A DNA stretch of 64,000 nucleotides from Saprospiraceae bacterium (GCA_016706365.1 JADJJU010000003.1:1-64000), one strand, 5' to 3'. Shown: positions 45,221 to 54,241, numbered from the stretch's first letter. Translations and numbers: made by a program. The notes: generated from the sequence alone by a model not told the origin.

Positions 45221-46432
45221 TCATTTTTTTCTAAAGAACAACAAAACGATTAGTACCAGGACAGCTGCAATACCGATAGCAGGCCCAAAGGAAAATAATG
45301 ATGATTTAGCCTCCATTAATACAACCTGATTTTCACCAATCATAACCATTCCTGCCCAATAAACAGGATTAGCCAGATCTCCCGAGTGCTTTCTGAGGTA
45401 TTCCTTTTTTGCAGAATGCAGAGAGTTTGATATGGTCAGCTGCTGTCGCAAATTGTGATAAAAGTCGAGCACAATCTCGGAGCTGGCTCTGTCATCCACA
45501 GACCATAATGTCATAAGCAGACTGGGACAGCCGGCAAAATTGAAAGCTCTGGCAAGTGATATGACGCCTTCACCGGACTCAAATTTTCCTTTACCTGTCT
45601 GACAGGCAGTCAGGACAGCAAGTTTTGCATTTAATGGAATGCCATACAATTCTGCCGCACTCAAATTTCTCGCTTCCCAGGAAGGATCCTCCTGGTCACA
45701 TGCTAACACTAATCCTGAACGCAATGGTTCTTCATTGTTCGTGATGGCATGAGTTCCAAAATGTAGAATATTGGAATTGCTTAAGTAGGTAAGCACTTCA
45801 GATTTCGTCGCTTCCTGACCGACCAGGAAATGGCCTTTATATTGATTGTTCAGTTCACTTAAAGCTTTTTCGGACCATGGCAGGCGAATGAGTTTCTTAT
45901 CATTTTCGATACAGGCATTTTCATTATGAGTTTGGCTGAAAGGAGAAATGCCCAACATGGGATAGGTAGCTTTGTCCTTATCAATATAATCATACCATTC
46001 CTGAGTCAGTACAACCGAGTGATTAACGATGAATTCATAATCATGCAGTAAATAAGCCAGTTTAGAGAAATCAGTTCCGGAATCATCTGGAATCCTGCTT
46101 ACCAGAATTTCGGGATTTAACTGATGGAAGTAAGCATCCGGAATCCATAAAATTGTTGAAGTTAACTTGTCGGAAATATCACTGAATATTAGCTGGTAGA
46201 GAAAGTTGGATGATTGACTGAAAGGCAGACTCAGGGCATCATTCATAGCAAGATACATTTCATCCACACAACCTTCAATCATGGATATGTGCCCGCATTT
46301 GGAAACTTGGAATTCATTTTTATTGATGAATAGCCTGTAGTAATTTTCGACTCCCTTCATCAATATTACCAGGGCATTCATCTTCTCCCAAAGTTTTTTG
46401 GGTTTGCTTTCTTGTGACTGGTTCCAGGTCAT
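45221..46432 (-). CDS. CHAT domain, C-terminal part of paralogue 1
   Basis: A CHAT peptidase-like domain with His in ILHFGTHAIT, Cys in LAVLTACQTGKG, and SGEGVISLARAFNFAGCPSLLMTLWSVDD. It ends in a membrane helix (FGPAIGIAAVLVLIVLLFF) and three Lys. The frame overlaps the end of the upstream TPR frame; the sequence from MNALVILMKGVENYYRLF onward is native and continues the upstream LEPVTRKQTQKTLGE after a one-base shift near 46385. It is very similar to the CHAT domain of the gene at 41873-45103, so the two arose by tandem duplication. Confidence 0.85.
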   Translation of the reverse strand: MTWNQSQESKPKKLWEKMNALVILMKGVENYYRLFINKNEFQVSKCGHISMIEGCVDEMYLAMNDALSLPFSQSSNFLYQLIFSDISDKLTSTILWIPDAYFHQLNPEILVSRIPDDSGTDFSKLAYLLHDYEFIVNHSVVLTQEWYDYIDKDKATYPMLGISPFSQTHNENACIENDKKLIRLPWSEKALSELNNQYKGHFLVGQEATKSEVLTYLSNSNILHFGTHAITNNEEPLRSGLVLACDQEDPSWEARNLSAAELYGIPLNAKLAVLTACQTGKGKFESGEGVISLARAFNFAGCPSLLMTLWSVDDRASSEIVLDFYHNLRQQLTISNSLHSAKKEYLRKHSGDLANPVYWAGMVMIGENQVVLMEAKSSLFSFGPAIGIAAVLVLIVLLFFRKK

Positions 46433-48440
46433 ATCTTATATCAGCGTATTGAGGGAATGAATCTTTAATGATGAGTTTGATTTCATCCAGTCTTTCCTGC
46501 CATTCAACGAATTGTTCTTTATTCTCCTCACTTTCAGAATCATATTCATTTTCCAGGAATAGATGGATTCGATTAGACAGTTTTTTCTCTTCTTCAACCA
46601 GACTATCCGGAACGCCGGCAAACGATGCTGCTTTATCTCCTCTCAGGATATCTCTGAGATTGAATGCTTTACTGTTTTCTGAAAATTCAAATAGTTTATC
46701 CAGATAAGTGGTATCACCGCTCATCTGATAAAGTTCAAAACTCAAATCAGCTTTATATCTGTAAATCTCAGAAATACTTTCTACCAGGTCTTGTCTGTTT
46801 TGCAATCCACCCAATTCCAAATAGGATTTATTTTGTTCAGAGGTGCTGAGGTCTAAAGTTTGAAGGGCAGCAATTAAATAAATGATATTCTGAGTTCGTA
46901 TGCCTTTTTCTTTGAGAATTTTGTGTTTGTTGATGACTATTCTGTTAAGAGAATAATTATTTTTGATCAAATCTATAGGAGGATTATCCAGGAAATTATC
47001 AGACTTCCATTTACCCTGTGTAGTGAGCGATAGACAGTCCTGCCATAGCGTTGCAGCAAGTTCTGTTTTTCCCATGGATCTGTAAACATCTGCAACGTTG
47101 GCCTTATCACCTATATGATAGCTATGGTACATTCCATAGTTTTCCCTATAAATGGAGCTGGATTGTTTGAAGTATTCAAGGGCCTTTGGAAATTGCCCCA
47201 GCATTCGGTAGCATTCTGCCATGTCACTTAAGCAATCAGCATAAAGGGGGCTATTTTCACCTAAAATTTCTTTTCGCAAGGCTGCGGATTTTGTATACCG
47301 CTCCAATGCCTCTTCCGGTCTGTTGAGATAGAACAGCGTTCGGCCCATATTATACCAATACTGTGCATAAGGCATTGACTCCAAACCAAATAACTCTTCT
47401 TTGTAATTCCGGCTCTTTTCAAAATAGAACATTGCTTCTGTGTAATGTTCAAATGCCTGATAAAACCCGCCTATTTGATCATATAGATTGTACAGATAGA
47501 ATTTCTCTGCTTCAGCCTTTTCTTCGAATAGTGTAATGGCTCGTCTGCAATAATAAAATCCATGTTCTCTATCACCCTGTCCCCAGTAAAATCTGGATAA
47601 ATTGGCATAATTGATGGCTAAAGTTCTCCTGTTTTTAAGGGGATCTTTTTCATTATTATTAACGGAAATCATGAGCGTTTTGATAGCATCGTCCGTTCTC
47701 CCGGAGTCGTAGTAAAGATTGGCCAGATTGTTATAACAAATATTTAAACCTTTAAAACCGTTGCCATGATGCTTTCTCAAAATCTCAATGGCACTCAGAA
47801 TATCTTTTTCTGTTTCATCAAATTTGTCAAATCGTGTTCCTGCCCTCATCAAATAATAAACCCCCAGCATTCGGTCATCAGGAGCAGATGTTTTGAGACG
47901 TATTTCTATTGCCTTTTCTATTTGTTCCTGTGCTTTGACATATTCACCTTCATAACTATAGCTTTCTGCCAGATAAGCATGATTGATGGCGATTAGAGTA
48001 TCATTCGGAGGCAGAAGTTTTTGTCGGATTTTAAGGGAATTCAGAAATATTTCCTGTGCCTCGTTTACACGGAATTCCTCGAGCAATATCATTCCTTTCT
48101 CGTCCTCAATGAGCATCTTAATGTAGATATCTGATGAATAGCATTCTTCAAAAATAGCCTGATATTTTTGCAAAATCTGGTTGCCTAATTCCATGCTTTG
48201 AGATTTGGAGGCAGCTCGGATATGAAATTTCATGATCCCCCAGATGGAATCATATAATTGATTTTCAATGTAATAGGTGAATAATGGCTCCACATACAGC
48301 CATGTAGAATCCGGTTCCAGCAGATTGTGGTAATGAATTGTTTTTTGTTTTAAAATGTGCTGTTTTGGCAAATCAGACGCAAGGGAAAGTGCCCATACTA
48401 TGCATAAAATACAGGGCAATAACAGATATCTATACTTCAT
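46320..48440 (-). CDS. TPR part of TPR-CHAT protein (paralogue 1)
   Basis: The N-terminal two thirds of a protein of about 1060 residues. It has a signal peptide (YLLLPCILCIVWALSLAS), then roughly ten TPR units (e.g. INHAYLAESYSYEGEYVKAQ, LYADCLSDMAECYRMLGQFPKA), then LFEFSENSKAFNLRDILRGDKAASFAGVPDS, which matches the same segment in paralogue 2 closely. The native sequence ends near LGE (about 46385) and the remaining 20 residues are out-of-frame. The start at 48440 directly precedes the signal peptide; the frame extends to 48470. This is the first gene of the long minus-strand region. Confidence 0.87.
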   Translation of the reverse strand: MKYRYLLLPCILCIVWALSLASDLPKQHILKQKTIHYHNLLEPDSTWLYVEPLFTYYIENQLYDSIWGIMKFHIRAASKSQSMELGNQILQKYQAIFEECYSSDIYIKMLIEDEKGMILLEEFRVNEAQEIFLNSLKIRQKLLPPNDTLIAINHAYLAESYSYEGEYVKAQEQIEKAIEIRLKTSAPDDRMLGVYYLMRAGTRFDKFDETEKDILSAIEILRKHHGNGFKGLNICYNNLANLYYDSGRTDDAIKTLMISVNNNEKDPLKNRRTLAINYANLSRFYWGQGDREHGFYYCRRAITLFEEKAEAEKFYLYNLYDQIGGFYQAFEHYTEAMFYFEKSRNYKEELFGLESMPYAQYWYNMGRTLFYLNRPEEALERYTKSAALRKEILGENSPLYADCLSDMAECYRMLGQFPKALEYFKQSSSIYRENYGMYHSYHIGDKANVADVYRSMGKTELAATLWQDCLSLTTQGKWKSDNFLDNPPIDLIKNNYSLNRIVINKHKILKEKGIRTQNIIYLIAALQTLDLSTSEQNKSYLELGGLQNRQDLVESISEIYRYKADLSFELYQMSGDTTYLDKLFEFSENSKAFNLRDILRGDKAASFAGVPDSLVEEEKKLSNRIHLFLENEYDSESEENKEQFVEWQERLDEIKLIIKDSFPQYADIRYDLEPVTRKQTQKTLGEDECPGNIDEGSRKLLQAIHQ

Positions 48441-48807
48441 CCGGTCTTTCTCCAATGCGCTCTTCATCAAACTCTATTTACCAAAATAATGAGTTCAGAT
48501 TCTAACTGAGGATAAGTGTACGCATTTTTTTACAGAGATAAAACTAAACTGATTACTGCTTGTTAACTACCTTCTTTATAATGGTATGGAATTATTTCAC
48601 TGCCATTAATGAGTTATTGATATTCAGGTCTGGTAAATATAGATAAATGAACTTGTCATATTTTAATTACAAGCTTAAATAATTGATAGAAGGAAACCAA
48701 TGTTTCAACTTTACCTCATTTCTCTACAAACCATCGCTGTTGAATTTTCCAGAAACTATCTCCATAAATTTGGGATAATTTTATGTAATGGAAAGCCTTG
48801 ATTTTCT

Positions 48808-48845
48808 CCGGCTGTTTTGGCTGTTCAACCGGCCTTTTAAGGAAC
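48808..48845. repeat. GGCTGTT-word block
   Basis: CCGGCTGTTTTGGCTGTTCAACCGGCC; the outer GGCCGG-like ends pair. The rest of 48441-49123 has no gene. A TTGTTACTTTTGCATCAAGGCAAAAGTAA palindrome-like stretch lies at about 49038. Confidence 0.6.
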
Positions 48846-49123
48846 ACAGTTGTCAATCTGAATTTAACGACAAGCAAGCAGGCACAGAAGTCGAGCTGAA
48901 CAACAAGCTTCGACCAACTCTGGAATATATTTTGAGCTCAAAATTTAGTTCCAGATGAATACACCTCTAAGCGAGCGGCTTTGCATGCGCTGAGTGGAGA
49001 GCAGCGTAGAAAACAAGTAAAGTTTAAACAGCCTTGATCTTTTGTTACTTTTGCATCAAGGCAAAAGTAAAGCTTAGAAAAAACTGTGAGGCTAAATCAT
49101 AGCAAATGCTAATTAAAGACAGC

Positions 49124-49152
49124 AAAAACCGTCCGAATCACTCCGGACAGTT
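49124..49152 (-). terminator. Terminator of lipoprotein gene 2
   Basis: On the minus strand AACTGTCCG pairs with CGGACGGTT (one mismatch), followed by five T. It lies just after the stop of the gene ending at 49171. The same type of stem follows the neighbouring paralogue. Confidence 0.75.
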
Positions 49153-49170
49153 CAGTATAAGTTCTGCAGT

Positions 49171-49590
49171 TTACTTTTTTCTCGTAAACTCGATATCATT
49201 TGTACCATCATTCACAGTAAGAACATCTGGCATCCCTCTTGCAATTGAGCAAACCGTGAGAACGGGTTCAGCACCTTCTGCTGAAGGACCAGTAAGTAAA
49301 AGTTGTGCGTTAGGTGCGTCCCATTGAGTAATAGTCAAATCAGCCATATTGATATTCTCGAAGGTTCCATTGGCATTCAAAGTGAATCCTTTCTCAGTAC
49401 CATCTTCAGTAATCATTACCCAGGTACCGACCACCTGCACATCAATTGCAGATGCTTGAGTAGTTTCAGTAGCATCTTCAGTAGTTTCATTTATTGGAGA
49501 TTCTGTTTCTTCAGTAGGGGTTATGCCACAGCTTAGAAATAGTATACTACCGGCAAATAGGATAGCGATAAGGAGTTCATTGATTTTCAT
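49171..49590 (-). CDS. Small lipocalin-like lipoprotein (paralogue 2)
   Basis: A 139-residue lipoprotein with lipobox LFLSCG, a Glu/Thr-rich spacer (EETESPINETTEDATET), and a beta-strand domain VVGTWVMITEDGTEKGFTLNANGTFENIN. GTWxx...G is typical of lipocalin-like domains. It is 62% or so similar by eye to the adjacent gene, including the terminators, so this is a recent tandem duplicate. The start at 49590 precedes the charged signal n-region MKINELL; the longer frame runs into the upstream terminator. Function unknown. Confidence 0.8.
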   Translation of the reverse strand: MKINELLIAILFAGSILFLSCGITPTEETESPINETTEDATETTQASAIDVQVVGTWVMITEDGTEKGFTLNANGTFENINMADLTITQWDAPNAQLLLTGPSAEGAEPVLTVCSIARGMPDVLTVNDGTNDIEFTRKK

Positions 49591-49645
49591 AAATGAAATT
49601 ATTTTTGAAATGGTAAAAGGCTTGAATAAGCAAATCAGATCATTT

Positions 49646-50116
49646 TTAAACAAAAAAAAACCGCCCGAATAAATCCGGGCGGTTCAGTATAAGTTCGAAC
49701 TGATTACATTTTTTCGTAAGAACGATATCAGATGTACCGTCGTTAACTGTCAAAGTCTCAGGAGTAACTGCAACTACAGTCCATGTAGTAACAACTGGCT
49801 CAGCGCCTTCAGCTGCAGGAGCAGTAAGCATAATTTTTCCGTCAGCTGCAGTCCACTGTGTAGCAGTCAAATCAGCCATGTTGATAGCAGCAACTGTACC
49901 ATCAGCGTTAAGAGAAAATCCTTTTTCAGTACCATCTTCAGCCATCATTACCCAAGTACCAGCAACTTGTTGGTCAAGAGTAGCAGTTTCAGTTGTTTCT
50001 GTAGCTTCTTCAGTTGTTTCTTCTACAGGAGTTTCTTCAGTAGCAGTTTCGCCACAGCTTACAAATAGCATGCTACCAGCAAATAGGATAGCGAAAAGGA
50101 GTGCATTGATTTTCAT
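49646..50116 (-). CDS. Small lipocalin-like lipoprotein (paralogue 1), end frameshifted
   Basis: A lipoprotein (lipobox LFVSCG) with a Glu/Thr-rich spacer and the domain VAGTWVMMAEDGTEKGFSLNADGT...NDGTSDIVLTKK. The open frame runs 16 residues past LTKK straight through the terminator, which cannot be real. One more A in the A-run at about 49710 would give LTKKM and TAA at about 49704. The native product is about 138 residues, like its neighbour. A -7-like TACATTTG lies on the minus strand at 50177-50170, 53 bases before the ATG, without a good TTG. Confidence 0.8.
   Translation of the reverse strand: MKINALLFAILFAGSMLFVSCGETATEETPVEETTEEATETTETATLDQQVAGTWVMMAEDGTEKGFSLNADGTVAAINMADLTATQWTAADGKIMLTAPAAEGAEPVVTTWTVVAVTPETLTVNDGTSDIVLTKKCNQFELILNRPDLFGRFFFV
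49652..49684 (-). terminator. Terminator of lipoprotein gene 1
   Basis: AACCGCCCG (minus strand, after CGGGCGGTT arms at 49659-49667 and 49676-49684) with an eight-base loop, followed on the minus strand by nine T. This is one of the clearest intrinsic terminators in the window. Confidence 0.85.
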
Positions 50117-50484
50117 AAATGAAATTAAATTTGAAAAGTTAAAAATACGTTAAAGTGATAAATGCGACGCAAATGTAAGTTATGGTTTAATCACTTGTAT
50201 ACATTATAGCAAAAAATATTTGAATGTTCTGTGAATCGTACTTCGCTGTTTGTCAGCGATTTACTTCCTCCGGAAAAGTGCGGTTTTGCTTGTTTGACCT
50301 GAATACTTTGTTTATATCGCTTTCCCGCCCTTTTGCCAAATAATATTGCTCTTATCTATTATATCACGCACAAATCATAATAGGGCCATTTTTAGCAAGA
50401 TTGCCGCTTTTAATGAAAAATAATTGAAAAATATTTTTGTAAAAAGTAGCTTGGGTGGGAGATTTCGGGGCGTTTCCTCTGAAT

Positions 50485-50530
50485 TAGCTGCTATTAGCAG
50501 TTGGCTTTTAGCTGTTGGCGAACAGCCGAA
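50485..50530. repeat. GGCTGTT-word block
   Basis: TTAGCTGCTATTAGCAGTTGG and GCTGTTGGCGAACAGC, the second a small perfect palindrome. It abuts the 46-base palindrome that follows. Confidence 0.55.
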
Positions 50531-50532
50531 AT

Positions 50533-50578
50533 GATTTTCTCGTAGGGGCGCACGGCCGTGCGCCCCTACGAGAAAATC
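50533..50578. repeat. Perfect 46-bp palindrome
   Basis: The left arm (50533-50555) contains GTAGGGGCGCACGGCC and the right arm (50556-50578) is its exact reverse complement, with no loop. The GTAGGGGCGCAC core resembles short palindromic repeats seen in several phyla. It is much more GC-rich than its surroundings. A weaker relative with GTAGGGGCAGACGC lies at about 57137-57175. Confidence 0.9.
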
Positions 50579-50709
50579 TTATGAGGTTTGGTCATCCATT
50601 GAAAAAAGCCTGCCTGGAAGTGGCGTGCGGAGTATTGAAATATTAGCAGCTTCAGAAGAAAAACATACTCAGACTATTTACTGAAACTCCTGCCCTGGAA
50701 CTCAGTTTT

Positions 50710-50778
50710 GCCTAAACGCCTAAACGCCTAAACGCCTAAACGCCTAAACGCCTAAACGCCTAAACGCCTAAACGCCTC
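50710..50778. repeat. Octamer tandem array (GCCTAAAC)n
   Basis: Eight exact copies of GCCTAAAC (50710-50773) plus a partial ninth. There are no spacers, so it is not a CRISPR. The unit is related to the degenerate ACGCCTTA/ACGCCTCA words found at 55830-55980, 57040-57235 and 61675-61815. Confidence 0.95.
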
Positions 50779-50882
50779 AAGGAGATGAAATTTCGTATCT
50801 GAAACTCTTAATTTTATTGATTATTTACAAACAAATAATTCCCTGAATGCGTTAAAAATTGGAACTCTAAAACCAATAAATT

Positions 50883-51140
50883 ATGCGTTTCATACTATTT
50901 TCGCTGCTTGTGATTCTAGCGTTTTCCGCATCATCCTGCGCTTCTTCCCGTGAGTCGCGTGAAGTAGCAGTTCAGAAATGGATTCAATCTGCCCAACGAC
51001 CTATTAAGGTGCAGCAGCACAGCAATTTGGAAGATTTTTCTACTACGCGAGGTCACACTTCGTATACACTGATTGACCAAAGTGGAAAAGTCTATTTTGC
51101 CAAAAATGTGCGCTTTAAGCTTCCTGAAGTAATTGAATAG
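50883..51140 (+). CDS. Small lipoprotein of unknown function
   Basis: An 85-residue lipoprotein: signal MRFILFSLLVILAFSASSC with the lipid-anchored Cys19, then a short domain with strands HTSYTLIDQSGKVYFAKNVRFKLP. Nothing identifies its role. It stands alone between repeat-rich stretches, with no good promoter visible, and ends 615 bases before the convergent EVE/GlyRS operon. Confidence 0.65.
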   Translation: MRFILFSLLVILAFSASSCASSRESREVAVQKWIQSAQRPIKVQQHSNLEDFSTTRGHTSYTLIDQSGKVYFAKNVRFKLPEVIE

Positions 51141-51199
51141 TAATGATGGTAGTTTTCTAAACAAAACACCTCAAGAACTCAACTTCTACCTTCATAAAT

Positions 51200-51755
51200 C
51201 GTTGGGCTTCAATGCTTCTGGCTGCTAGCTTCTGGCTTCTGGCAAACAGCCAGGTGTGAGTTATCAGTGTGGGTGTGAACCCTATCCCTGCTCTTTCCCA
51301 TGAGAATGGAAATGGAATAGCCCTGCAAATAATGATGATTGGATCATAGGCCCCAAAGTGGGGATTAATCATAGAATAGCCCCCGGTTTATACCGGGGGA
51401 AGGGGAAGGTAAAGGTTTTCCAACCCAGAATTGGGTTGTCCAATAAGCCTGATGCGACGAAGTATTTTGATAAATAAGGAGTCTGTTATTTAGCAAAGAG
51501 AATCTGTACCTGGCTATTCAACAAACAACCAGCTTAATATTGTGTGAGTGCCGTAGCTGAAAGCTACGGAAAGCAGGAGTGGGGCTGGCTGTTGAGCCAG
51601 CAGCTTGAAACCAGCAGGCAGAAGCCGGCTGTTTATTGGCTGTTAATCTAAACTTCTCAACGCCTCAACTTCTACCCTAATTTACAGTTGCCTTTCATTC
51701 TCTACGACAGGCTGATTGGCTGTTCAACCAGCAACCAGCAACCAGCAACCAGCTT
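51200..51755. repeat. Word mosaic with nested small palindromes
   Basis: This block contains CTTCTGGCTGCTAGCTTCTGG at 51219, CCGTAGCT-gaa-AGCTACGG (51551-51569), GCTGGCT-gttg-AGCCAGC (51584-51601), CCGGCTGTTTATTGGCTGTT, CAACGCCTCAACTTC, and three CAACCAG units at about 51725. No gene lies between 51141 and 51754. Confidence 0.65.
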
Positions 51756-52162
51756 CACTCTTCCGACAACGCCACTATCTTCTCAAATTCCTCCTCCAAT
51801 ACCGGTTGCACAGATAATCTCGTATTATTTACTAAAACCATATCCTTTAATTCCGGTACGGTTTTGATAAATGATAATGGAACAGGTTTTTTGAGTTTTC
51901 TCAAGGGTTTGAACTTGACAGATGCCCATTTACCCGTATGATCGCTGGGGTCAGGGAAATGTTCTTTTGAAACTTCAGCGATTCCGACCACTTCCTTTCC
52001 GATATTGGAATGATAGATCAAGACCTTATCATGCATCTCCATGGCCATCAGATTGTTGCGGGCTCCGTAATTCCTGACTCCATCCCAGGTAGCTTCCTTT
52101 TCTTTTACCATATCATCCCAGCCGTACACATCAGGTTCAGATTTGGCCAACCAGTATTTCAT
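51755..52162 (-). CDS. EVE-domain protein
   Basis: A 135-residue stand-alone EVE domain (PUA-like fold): KYWLAKSEPDVYGWDDM, WDGVRNYGARNNLMAM, DKVLIYHSN and the closing strand LVNNTRLSVQPVLEEEF. EVE domains bind modified nucleobases in DNA or RNA. It follows the glycyl-tRNA synthetase gene with a three-base gap, so the two are co-transcribed. Some EVE proteins take part in defence or RNA-modification reading; nothing here decides between these roles. It is annotated in E. coli-like genomes as a thymocyte-nuclear-protein-like small protein. Confidence 0.9.
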   Translation of the reverse strand: MKYWLAKSEPDVYGWDDMVKEKEATWDGVRNYGARNNLMAMEMHDKVLIYHSNIGKEVVGIAEVSKEHFPDPSDHTGKWASVKFKPLRKLKKPVPLSFIKTVPELKDMVLVNNTRLSVQPVLEEEFEKIVALSEE

Positions 52163-52165
52163 ACT

Positions 52166-53719
52166 TTATAGTTTTAGGAGCAATGATTTGAGATCCGTTT
52201 TCTCAGAAATGATGGCAGCAACTTTGTCGATGGACACTCTCTCCTGCAATAATGTATCTCTGTCTCTGATCGTCACTTGATTATCTTCCAGCGTTTCAAA
52301 GTCAACTGTCACACAGAAAGGAGTACCGATAGCATCCTGTCTGCGGTAGCGGCGGCCGATGGCATCCTTGTCATCATATTGGCACTCAAAAGACATTTTC
52401 AACTGATGATAAATCTCTCTGGCTTTGGTGGTCAGTTCTTCCTTGTTTTTCACAAGAGGAAGAATGGCACATTTCACAGGAGCAAGGGGAGCAGGGATTT
52501 TCAACACTATTCTGGTCGCATCTTCTCCCTTTGCATCCGGCACAGATTCTTCTGTATAAGCCTGACTCATCACGGATAAAAACATTCTGTCGCAACCCAC
52601 GGAAGTCTCGACTACATATGGAATATAGCTGGCATTTTGCTCCGGATCGAAGTACATCAGTTTTTTGCCTGATAATTCCTGGTGTTGTTTCAGGTCAAAG
52701 TCAGTACGGGAGTGGATTCCTTCCAGTTCCTTGAATCCAAATGGGAAGTTAAACTGAATATCCACAGCGGCATTGGCATAGTGAGCCAGATTCTCATGGT
52801 CGTGGAAGCGAAGCATGCTCTCAGGAGTACCCAATGACAAATGCCATTTCATACGTTTTTCCTTCCAGTGGCGGTACCAGTCCATCTCAGTTCCGGGAGC
52901 GATGAAAAATTGCATTTCCATTTGCTCGAATTCTCTCATACGGAATATAAATTGGCGGGCAACGATTTCATTTCTGAATGCTTTACCGATCTGTGCAATT
53001 CCGAATGGCAGTTTCTGGCGGGTTGTTTTTTGAACATTCAGGAAATTGACAAAAATTCCCTGAGCAGTCTCCGGTCTCAGATAGATCGTAGAATCTTCCG
53101 CCGCCAATGCTCCAATCTGTGTGCTGAACATCAGATTGAACTGTCTCACCTCTGTCCAGTTGCGCGAACCACTCTCAGGGCAGGCAATTTCAAGCTCTTC
53201 TATGATGGCTTTCATGTCAGCCAGATCGGCATTGGTCATGGCAGTAGCCAGTCTCTGAGCGATTTCCTTTCTGCGATTGTCATATTCCAGCACACGGGGA
53301 TTCGTGCTGCGATACATCTCAGCATCAAAGTTTTCGAAACGCTTCGCAGCTTTCTCAATTTCTTTATTGGCTTTATCCTCCAGTTTATCCATGTATCCTT
53401 CGATCAGGACATCTGCCCGATAGCGTTTTTTGGAATCTTTATTATCGATCATAGGATCATTGAATGCATCCACGTGACCGGAAGCTTTCCATGTTTTTGG
53501 ATGCATGAAGATGGCGGCATCGATCCCTACAATATTATCATGCATTTGAGTCATGGCTTTCCACCAGTATTGCTTGATATTATTCTTAAGCTCCACCCCA
53601 TAAGGACCGTAATCATACACTGCGCTGAGTCCGTCATAAATCTCTGATGAAGGAAAAATGTAACCGTATTCTTTGCTGTGAGAAATGATCTTTTTGAATA
53701 AATCCTCCTGATTAGCCAT
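52166..53719 (-). CDS. glyS: Glycyl-tRNA synthetase (alpha2 type)
   Basis: A 517-residue class II aminoacyl-tRNA synthetase that charges tRNA-Gly. It has motif 1-like YDYGPYGVELKNNI, a helical insertion (about 85-165), motif 2 FRNEIVARQFIFRMREFEQME, motif 3-like VVETSVGCDRMFLSVMSQAY, and a C-terminal anticodon-binding domain (APLAPVKCAILPLVK to the end). The length and layout are those of the eukaryote/archaea-like single-chain form, usual in Bacteroidota. It is the first gene of a two-gene operon with the EVE protein. An A-free artefact tract begins about 140 bases upstream. Confidence 0.97.
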   Translation of the reverse strand: MANQEDLFKKIISHSKEYGYIFPSSEIYDGLSAVYDYGPYGVELKNNIKQYWWKAMTQMHDNIVGIDAAIFMHPKTWKASGHVDAFNDPMIDNKDSKKRYRADVLIEGYMDKLEDKANKEIEKAAKRFENFDAEMYRSTNPRVLEYDNRRKEIAQRLATAMTNADLADMKAIIEELEIACPESGSRNWTEVRQFNLMFSTQIGALAAEDSTIYLRPETAQGIFVNFLNVQKTTRQKLPFGIAQIGKAFRNEIVARQFIFRMREFEQMEMQFFIAPGTEMDWYRHWKEKRMKWHLSLGTPESMLRFHDHENLAHYANAAVDIQFNFPFGFKELEGIHSRTDFDLKQHQELSGKKLMYFDPEQNASYIPYVVETSVGCDRMFLSVMSQAYTEESVPDAKGEDATRIVLKIPAPLAPVKCAILPLVKNKEELTTKAREIYHQLKMSFECQYDDKDAIGRRYRRQDAIGTPFCVTVDFETLEDNQVTIRDRDTLLQERVSIDKVAAIISEKTDLKSLLLKL

Positions 53720-53860
53720 TTGCTTGTATGATTATTTGTATTAATGTCTTGAAAAACGCTGCAAGATTACAGTTTTTTGTTGGGAATGGCAAGAGGGAGC
53801 GGGGAGAAGTTTTTTTTTTTCTGCAAGCTTCAAGCCACAAGCTCAAGTTAACAGCCGGGA

Positions 53861-54241
53861 CCCCCCTCCTTCGCCTTGGGGGCCCCCCCCCCGCCCTGGC
53901 CCCCCCCGGGGGTTTTGCCCGGGTTCCGCCCCCCGGCGTTTGCCCGTTTTGTTTTTGTGTTCCGCGGTTTCCCCCCCCCCTTTGCCGCCCGGCCGGCCGC
54001 CCCCCCCCCCCGCCGGGTTTTTTTGGGGTTTGGGGGGGGTTGTTTCCCCGGGGGGGCCCTTTGTTGGGGGGGGTGTTTGGGGGGGGGGGGGGGGGGCCCG
54101 CCTTTCCCCCCCCCGGGGGGGGGGTTTGGGTTCCCGGGGGTTGGGCTCCCCCCCCCCCCCCCCCCCCGCGGGGGGGTTTCCCGCCCCCCCCCCGTCCCCC
54201 CCCCCCCCCCCCGGGCCCCCCCCGGGGGGGGTTGCCCGGTG
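53861..54241. other. A-free G/C homopolymer tract, probable sequence artefact
   Basis: These 381 bases contain no A at all and consist mostly of C and G runs of 5-20 bases with some T. The flanks are AGCTTCAAGCCACAAGC-like and GCTTCAGCCACGAGCTTCGAG word repeats. All six frames are open or nearly so, giving false Gly/Pro-rich open frames. This is not plausible as natural DNA in a 40% GC genome. Confidence 0.85.

Noticed and set aside
50710..50778. CRISPR array
   Set aside because: The eight-base units are contiguous and have no spacers, and no cas gene is present in the window.
52841..53647. 268-codon plus-strand open frame
   Set aside because: It lies antisense inside the intact glycyl-tRNA synthetase gene; the long frame follows from codon bias of the true strand.
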